Shown: positions 59,733 to 64,000 of the stretch, piece by piece | Layout of the letters: each line of letters opens with the position of its first letter | How positions within the stretch are numbered: position 1 is the first letter of the stretch | NCBI RefSeq assembly: GCF_023740735.1 | Contig: NZ_JAMRXH010000010.1 | Location: 62,001 to 126,000 of the forward strand | DNA: 64,000 nt | Origin: Nocardia sp. CDC159 | GTDB taxonomy: Bacteria > Actinomycetota > Actinomycetes > Mycobacteriales > Mycobacteriaceae | Direction: 5' to 3' | Program-made: the position numbers and the translations under genes | Notes under the pieces: generated by a model | What the model was told of the DNA's origin: nothing | The model's database searches: none | What the model saw: only the letters and a program-made list of their open reading frames with translations

Positions 59733-59738
59733 TAAACT
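59733..59738 (+). promoter_or_regulatory. -10 hexamer TAAACT of a probable leaderless secG
   Basis: It ends 7 nt before ATG 59746, and shows that secG has its own promoter rather than depending on the gap operon. Confidence 0.55.
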
Positions 59739-59745
59739 GTCGGGC

Positions 59746-59982
59746 ATGCGCATGTTCCTGGATATCCTCCTGATCATCACCAGCGTGCTGCTGGTGCTGC
59801 TGGTCCTGTTGCACCGGGCCAAGGGCGGAGGCCTGTCCAGCCTGTTCGGCGGCGGCGTGCAGGCGAGCCTGTCGGGTTCGACCGTCGCGGAGAAGAATCT
59901 GGACCGCATCACGGTCTTCATCGGATTGATCTGGCTGATCTCGATTCTCGGCATCGGCTTCGAGATCAAGTTCGCGTCCTGA
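59746..59982 (+). CDS. secG: Preprotein translocase subunit SecG
   Basis: 78 residues. Two transmembrane helices (3-25 and 57-75) flank the conserved 'LHRAKGGGLSSLFGGGVQASLSGSTVAEKNLDR' cytoplasmic loop. It belongs to the SecYEG channel. It is separated from tpiA by about 7.8 kb and has its own leaderless promoter. It is convergent with the MFS_4 gene, overlapping by 17 bp. Confidence 0.94.
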   Translation: MRMFLDILLIITSVLLVLLVLLHRAKGGGLSSLFGGGVQASLSGSTVAEKNLDRITVFIGLIWLISILGIGFEIKFAS

Positions 59983-61075
59983 TCCACAGCGCCACACCGG
60001 TCGCCGCCGCCAGCACGACGGCGGCGATGGCGAAGGCCGCGGCGTAGCTCGACCCCAGGACGGGCGTCACCACCAGCGGCCCCAGCACCTGGCCGAGTCC
60101 GTATCCGGCCGTGAGCGTGGCGGCCGCACCGGCCCCGGCCAGGTCGTCGCCGATCTCGATCGCCAGCATCGTGATGCCCATGAACGTCGCACCGAACAGC
60201 GCCGCCGACACCAGTGCCGTGATCGCGCCCGGCGACAGCGCCGGCAACAGCGCGGAGCAAACCTGCAGCGCGAGCGCGATCACCAAGGCGTGCACCGGAG
60301 TTCGCCGCCGGGCCAGGACGCCCCACAGCACGGTCGCGGGCGCGGCGGCCAGGCCGACGAGCACCCATACGGTGGTGCCGAGCGTCGCGTCCCGCACCGC
60401 GGCCACCAGGAAGGTGCCGATCACGATGTACCCCAGCCCCTCCAGGAAATAGGCGATCAGCAGCGCCCGCCACGCCCCGACCGACCGGGTCGCGCCCGCC
60501 CGCGCCCGGCGTCCCGGCACGATCTCGAGGTTCGCTGCCGGAAGTAGCAGCAGCGCGGTGAGCGCGGCCGCGCCCAGCCACAGCGCCTGCCACGACACCA
60601 GCGGCCCGAACACCAGCGCCAGCGCGCCGGTGAGCGCTATGCCACAGCCCACCCCCGCGAAGGCGATCCCGGCCGCCCGCCGCCGGTTCTCGTGCCGGAC
60701 CGCGATCCCCGCACAGCCGATGAACACCACCGCGCTGGCGATGCCCGCGATCAGCCGCAGCGCCGCCGGGACGGCGGCCGGGGCGGGCCAGGCCATCAGC
60801 GCCTCGCTGAGCACCAGGGTGCCCGCGGCGGCGCGAAAGGTGGTGCGCCCGACCCATTCCGGTCGTCGTGCCAGCGCGACCGCGCCGATCAGATATCCGG
60901 CGTAGTTGGCGGCCGCGATCACCGCGCCCGCCTGTGCGCCGATCCGGCCCGCGCCGACCATCACCGGCATGAGCGGTGTGTAGGCGAAGCGCCCGATGCC
61001 CACAGCGGCCGCGAGTCCCGCCGAGGCCCGGACCGCGGGCGCCAGGGTGTGCTGTCGAGGAAGCGTGATTGTCAC
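59966..61075 (-). CDS. MFS transporter of the YbfB/YjiJ (MFS_4) type
   Basis: 369 residues from GTG 61075. About 12 helices, Ala-rich; the start 'AGLAAAVGIGRFAYTPLMPVMV' is the MFS_4 signature. A TAGCGT hexamer (minus strand, 61084-61089) stands 8 nt before the GTG. It is divergent from a LysR gene (70-bp gap), which likely regulates it. The substrate is unknown. Confidence 0.88.
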   Translation of the reverse strand: MTITLPRQHTLAPAVRASAGLAAAVGIGRFAYTPLMPVMVGAGRIGAQAGAVIAAANYAGYLIGAVALARRPEWVGRTTFRAAAGTLVLSEALMAWPAPAAVPAALRLIAGIASAVVFIGCAGIAVRHENRRRAAGIAFAGVGCGIALTGALALVFGPLVSWQALWLGAAALTALLLLPAANLEIVPGRRARAGATRSVGAWRALLIAYFLEGLGYIVIGTFLVAAVRDATLGTTVWVLVGLAAAPATVLWGVLARRRTPVHALVIALALQVCSALLPALSPGAITALVSAALFGATFMGITMLAIEIGDDLAGAGAAATLTAGYGLGQVLGPLVVTPVLGSSYAAAFAIAAVVLAAATGVALWIRTRT

Positions 61076-61133
61076 GTCATTCGACGCTAGGGCGCGGGAA
61101 CCACCCCGTGAAATGCTTTCTGCGCACCATGTA

Positions 61134-61139
61134 TACGCT
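61134..61139 (+). promoter_or_regulatory. -10 hexamer TACGCT of a probable leaderless LysR gene
   Basis: It ends 6 nt before ATG 61146. Confidence 0.5.
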
Positions 61140-61145
61140 GGACGC

Positions 61146-61979
61146 ATGGATCTGGAGCTGCGGCACCTGCGCGCCTATCTCGCGGTGGCCGAGGAGCGCA
61201 ACTACACCCGCGCCGCGCACCGGCTGCATATGACCCAGCCGTCGCTGACTCGCACGATCCAGCAGTTGGAGCGCGTCCTGGACTGCCGGTTGATCGAGCG
61301 CACCTCGCGCCGGTTCGCCCTCACCGACGACGGCGAGCAGTTCCTGACCGCCGCCCGCCGGATCGTCGCCGATCTCGACGCGGCCGTCGCCGATCTGCAG
61401 TTGCGCTCGGCGGTGTCGATCGGCTTCTCGTGGCTGCTGCCCGACGCCTGGTTCGCCGCGGCTCGCACCCGCTTCGAGGCCCTGGGCGGTCATGTGCAGA
61501 TCCATCGCATCGACGATCCGATCTCCGCGCTGCTGTCCGGAACCATCGATATCGCCCTGTTCCGCAAGGACATCCGGCTACCCGCCCAGCTGGCCACACG
61601 GGTGATCGCGACCGAACGGCGCGTCCTCGCGGTCTCGGCCCACTCCCCGCTGGCCCGCGCCCGCTTCCTGAACTGGAACGACGTCGCCCGATACCCGTTG
61701 GTGGTCAACACCATCACCGGCACCACCGACGAAACGTCCTGGCCCACACCCCGCCCCGCCCGCCCCGTCGTCACCTGCACCAATTTCGACGAATGGATCG
61801 AACTGATCGCCGCCGACCGCGGCATCGGCGCGGTCCCGGAACTGGCCCGCCACCGCGCCCCGCATCCGGGCGTGGTCTACCTCGACGTTCCCGACGCCCC
61901 ACCGTCGCAGGTCCACCTGGTCTGGCGCGTCACGCCCGCCCCGCCTCGCTCGGTCCAGCGTTTCCTGGATGTGGCGTGA
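61146..61979 (+). CDS. LysR-family regulator
   Basis: 277 residues. The LTTR helix-turn-helix is at 1-60 (MDLELRHLRAYLAVAEERNYTRAAHRLHMTQPSLTRTIQQLE), and the effector domain at about 88-275. ATG 61146 fixed by its leaderless promoter. Probably controls the divergent MFS_4 transporter. Its end overlaps the convergent SDR gene by 50 bp, so the last 16 residues share DNA with the SDR C-terminus. Confidence 0.9.
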   Translation: MDLELRHLRAYLAVAEERNYTRAAHRLHMTQPSLTRTIQQLERVLDCRLIERTSRRFALTDDGEQFLTAARRIVADLDAAVADLQLRSAVSIGFSWLLPDAWFAAARTRFEALGGHVQIHRIDDPISALLSGTIDIALFRKDIRLPAQLATRVIATERRVLAVSAHSPLARARFLNWNDVARYPLVVNTITGTTDETSWPTPRPARPVVTCTNFDEWIELIAADRGIGAVPELARHRAPHPGVVYLDVPDAPPSQVHLVWRVTPAPPRSVQRFLDVA

Positions 61980-62820
61980 TCGGTTGCGAGTACGGGAGGC
62001 GGCCGTCTATATCGGTGAAGCCGTAGGCGTCGGCGAGATCGACTACCCGCCAGGGCCTTCCGGTGCGATCGCGACGATTCGGATCGGTGGCCAGGGCGAC
62101 CACCGCTCGGCCGGGGAAGTGCGGGGTTTCCGCGTCGTTCAGATCGAAGGTGCCTTCGCCGGGCAGGGTGACCAGGCGACGGCCCTCGGGATCGGGCGGG
62201 ATCAGTTGCAGTAGTTCGGTGTTCACGATGCCGGGCCAGAGGGAGACGACCGTGACCGCGGTGTCGGCGAGGTCGTGGGCGAGGTCGGCGGTCAGGCGGT
62301 CGACGGCGGCCTTGCCGACGCCGTAGACGGCGTTGTGGGTGTAGTGCTCGGCTCCGGGCGAGGAGATGTTCACGATCAGCCCGCCCGTTTCGATGAGCAG
62401 GCGGGCGGCGAAGTGGCTTGCCACGTAATGGGATCGGACGCCGATGTCGAAGCCGGAGTCCCACGCCTTCGGCGGCACCTCCCAGAACGGCTTGCCCAGC
62501 CAGCGGGCCGAGGCCGGAGAGTTGTAGACATTGTTCACCAGCACGTCGAGGCGGCCGTGATCCGCTCCGACCTTGGCGAACAGCGCGGCAACCGCCTCGT
62601 CGTCGCGATGATCGCAGATGTGGGGAATGCCGATGCCGCCGAGTTCGTCGATGGCCGCGGCGGTTTCGGCGACCGTGCCGGGCAGGCGGCCGGGTGCGGT
62701 GGTGCGGCCGGTGACGTACACCGTCGCGCCCGCGGCGCCCAGCTCCAGCGCGATGCCCTTGCCGATGCCCCGGCTGGCGCCGGTGACGACCGCGACCCGG
62801 TCGGCGAGTATTCCGTTCAC
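61930..62820 (-). CDS. Short-chain dehydrogenase/reductase
   Basis: 296 residues. The cofactor loop is TGASRGIG near residue 14, then LVNNVYNS, and the catalytic Ser (ISSPG) and Tyr-Lys (YGVGKAA). It resembles the DHRS1-like group, which has a C-terminal extension after the catalytic core. It uses NAD(P)H; the 'VTGRTTAPG' after strand 2 favours NADP. Divergent from the epoxide-hydrolase-like gene, with a dyad between. Confidence 0.9.
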   Translation of the reverse strand: MNGILADRVAVVTGASRGIGKGIALELGAAGATVYVTGRTTAPGRLPGTVAETAAAIDELGGIGIPHICDHRDDEAVAALFAKVGADHGRLDVLVNNVYNSPASARWLGKPFWEVPPKAWDSGFDIGVRSHYVASHFAARLLIETGGLIVNISSPGAEHYTHNAVYGVGKAAVDRLTADLAHDLADTAVTVVSLWPGIVNTELLQLIPPDPEGRRLVTLPGEGTFDLNDAETPHFPGRAVVALATDPNRRDRTGRPWRVVDLADAYGFTDIDGRLPYSQPITPHPGNAGPSEAGRA

Positions 62821-62845
62821 GACTCCGGGACACTACCGTGAAATA

Positions 62846-62857
62846 AGAACACGTTCT
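62846..62857. promoter_or_regulatory. KstR-like dyad AGAAC-AC-GTTCT
   Basis: It lies in the 54-bp gap between SDR and hydrolase starts. It fits TnnAACnnGTTnnA, the KstR consensus, except that the first T is A. Confidence 0.45.
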
Positions 62858-62874
62858 AGTACTCGGGAGGCGGC

Positions 62875-63876
62875 GTGGAGCCGACATATCGGTTCGTGCG
62901 GACCGGCGACGTTCGGATGCACGTCGCCGAACAGGGGCGAGGCTGTCCGGTGATCTTCTGTCACGGATTCCCGCACGGCTGGTTCGTCTGGCATCGGCAG
63001 CTGGCGGCGCTGGCGGCCGCGGGATACCGGGCGATCGCGCCGGATCTGCGCGGCTACGGGCGCACCGAGGCCCCCGCGGGGATCGAGGCGCACACCAATC
63101 GCGCGGTGATCGGCGACCTGCTCGCCCTGCTCGACGACATCGGCGCGCGGCGGGCGGTATTCGTCGGCCTGGACTTCGGCGCGCAGCTGGTGTGGGAGCT
63201 GGCGCTGCGGGAGCCGCAGCGGGTGGCGGCGATCTTCGTGCTGAACAACCCCTACGCGCCGCGTCCGCCCAAGCCGCCGTCGGCGTTCTGGCAGCGGGCG
63301 GCCCAGCGCCACTTCCTGCATCTGGCCTACTTTCAGACCCCCGGCGTGGCCGATGCCGAACTCGCCGCCCGCCCCCGGGAATTCCTCGCCCGGGTGTTCT
63401 ACTCCCTCAGCGGCGACTACCACTACCTCGACACCTGGAAGAATCCGCCCGGCCTCGGCTACCTCGACGTCCTGCCGCAGGCCCCCGCGCTGCCCTGGCC
63501 GTGGCTCGACGAGAGCGAAGTGGACACCCTCGCGGCCGAATTCGAGCGCACCGGCTTCACCGGGCCGCTCAGCTGGTACCGGGCCCTGGACCGCAACTGG
63601 GAGCTGACCGCCGACCTGCCCACTACCGTCGAGGTCCCCACGCACTTCCTCTACGGCGAGAACGACCCGGATATGGAGGGTTTCAGCGGCCGCGATCCGC
63701 TCACCACCATGCGTGCACACGTCCCCGACCTGCGCGCGGTCGAGAAGATCCCGGGCGCGGGACATCTGGTCCAGCTGGAACGCACCGCGGCCGTGAACGA
63801 TTTCCTGCTCCGGCACCTGTCCGCCCTCGACCTGCCCGCACCGGCCGAGGCGCGGGCCGTCACGGAACCCAGGTGA
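62875..63876 (+). CDS. Alpha/beta hydrolase, epoxide hydrolase / dehalogenase-like
   Basis: 333 residues from GTG 62875 (GGGAGG 4 nt upstream). HGFPHGW oxyanion loop, nucleophile Asp100 in GLDFGAQ (Asp, not Ser, as in epoxide hydrolases and haloalkane dehalogenases), acid Asp264, base His297 (GAGHLVQLE). The cap with 'GPLSWYRALDRNW' has the Tyr of epoxide hydrolases, favouring that role. Its 3' end overlaps the convergent nitroreductase-like gene by 17 bp. Confidence 0.88.
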   Translation: MEPTYRFVRTGDVRMHVAEQGRGCPVIFCHGFPHGWFVWHRQLAALAAAGYRAIAPDLRGYGRTEAPAGIEAHTNRAVIGDLLALLDDIGARRAVFVGLDFGAQLVWELALREPQRVAAIFVLNNPYAPRPPKPPSAFWQRAAQRHFLHLAYFQTPGVADAELAARPREFLARVFYSLSGDYHYLDTWKNPPGLGYLDVLPQAPALPWPWLDESEVDTLAAEFERTGFTGPLSWYRALDRNWELTADLPTTVEVPTHFLYGENDPDMEGFSGRDPLTTMRAHVPDLRAVEKIPGAGHLVQLERTAAVNDFLLRHLSALDLPAPAEARAVTEPR

Positions 63877-64000
63877 GCAGATCGTCCACCGACAGCCGCC
63901 CCAGCGGAATCGCCGTGGGGGAGCGGTGGTTCTCGTCGTCGGTATAGCCGAGGGCGATCGCGTGGCGCGGCAGCCAGCCCGGCGGCGCGGCGAGGATGTC
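63860..64000 (-). CDS. Nitroreductase-family protein, C-terminal fragment (continues beyond window)
   Basis: 46 residues of an open minus-strand frame ending at the TGA at 63860, with no start in the window. It reads 'APPGWLPRHAIALGYTDDEN' then 'AIPLGRLSVDDLLTWVP', which matches the end of nitroreductase-fold flavoproteins (the 'GWxP...LGYP' strand and the Pro-rich tail with the final Leu-Trp). It likely uses FMN and NAD(P)H. Confidence is limited by the short length. Confidence 0.55.
   Translation of the reverse strand, partial: DILAAPPGWLPRHAIALGYTDDENHRSPTAIPLGRLSVDDLLTWVP

Noticed and set aside
1..64000. tRNA, rRNA, insertion sequences or integrase
   Set aside because: None recognised by eye; the lysin is the only phage-like item.

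Overview
The window is high-GC actinobacterial chromosome, most likely from Nocardia or a close relative in the Mycobacteriales. Evidence: GTG starts are frequent, many genes look leaderless, and the gene order fmt-rsmB-rpe-ribE-ribBA-ribH-uvrC-rapZ-yvcK-whiA-gap-pgk-tpiA-secG follows the M. tuberculosis Rv1406-Rv1440 backbone. The backbone is split by accessory genes. I see no rRNA, tRNA, insertion sequence, integrase or CRISPR array.

Layout. 1-6.1 kb: end of an MFS transporter, a prolyl-oligopeptidase-family peptidase, a membrane protein, a TetR/carotenoid-oxygenase divergent pair, and a PadR regulator. 6.2-10.8 kb: an exported lipase, def-fmt-rsmB (translation initiation and rRNA modification) and a small HMA metallochaperone-like protein. 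10.9-16.3 kb: a PapA5-like acyltransferase with its divergent TetR, glutamine-dependent NAD synthetase, and a DUF1330 protein with a divergent TetR. 16.3-23.1 kb: an anti-sigma/SigF pair, rpe, the riboflavin genes ribE-ribBA-ribH without ribD, and a PH-domain membrane protein. 23.2-31.8 kb: gamma-glutamyltransferase, an amino acid permease, a lone ABC ATPase, a HAD protein, a TetR/FabH pair with two operators, and a KsdD-like flavoprotein with an orphan operator. 32-42.7 kb: an AfsR/SARP-type regulator, an IclR regulator, a phage-type lysin standing alone, a YcaQ-like protein, a VOC protein, an APC permease, and an SBF-like transporter/LysR divergent pair. 42.8-47.8 kb: uvrC-rapZ-yvcK-whiA, closed by an intrinsic terminator. 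48-52 kb: a heptad-repeat coiled-coil gene, then gap-pgk-tpiA with a strong hairpin. 52-59.7 kb: a methyltransferase, a P450, a fused E1 alpha-beta dehydrogenase, a META-domain lipoprotein and an MFS exporter, which together separate tpiA from secG. 59.7-64 kb: secG, an MFS_4 transporter/LysR pair, an SDR/epoxide-hydrolase-like pair sharing a KstR-like dyad, and the end of a nitroreductase-like gene.

Two patterns recur. First, divergent regulator-target pairs whose short intergenic region carries a visible dyad (four TetR, two LysR, one IclR). Second, a TANNNT hexamer ending 6-7 nt before the start codon, which marks likely leaderless genes and decides several starts. The most unusual items are the lone phage-type lysin with a strong internal ribosome site, the 21-bp/63-bp repeat gene, the long-linker E1 fusion, the nested inverted repeat between ribBA and ribH, and several operators. 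All functions are read from sequence and family knowledge; no database search was run.
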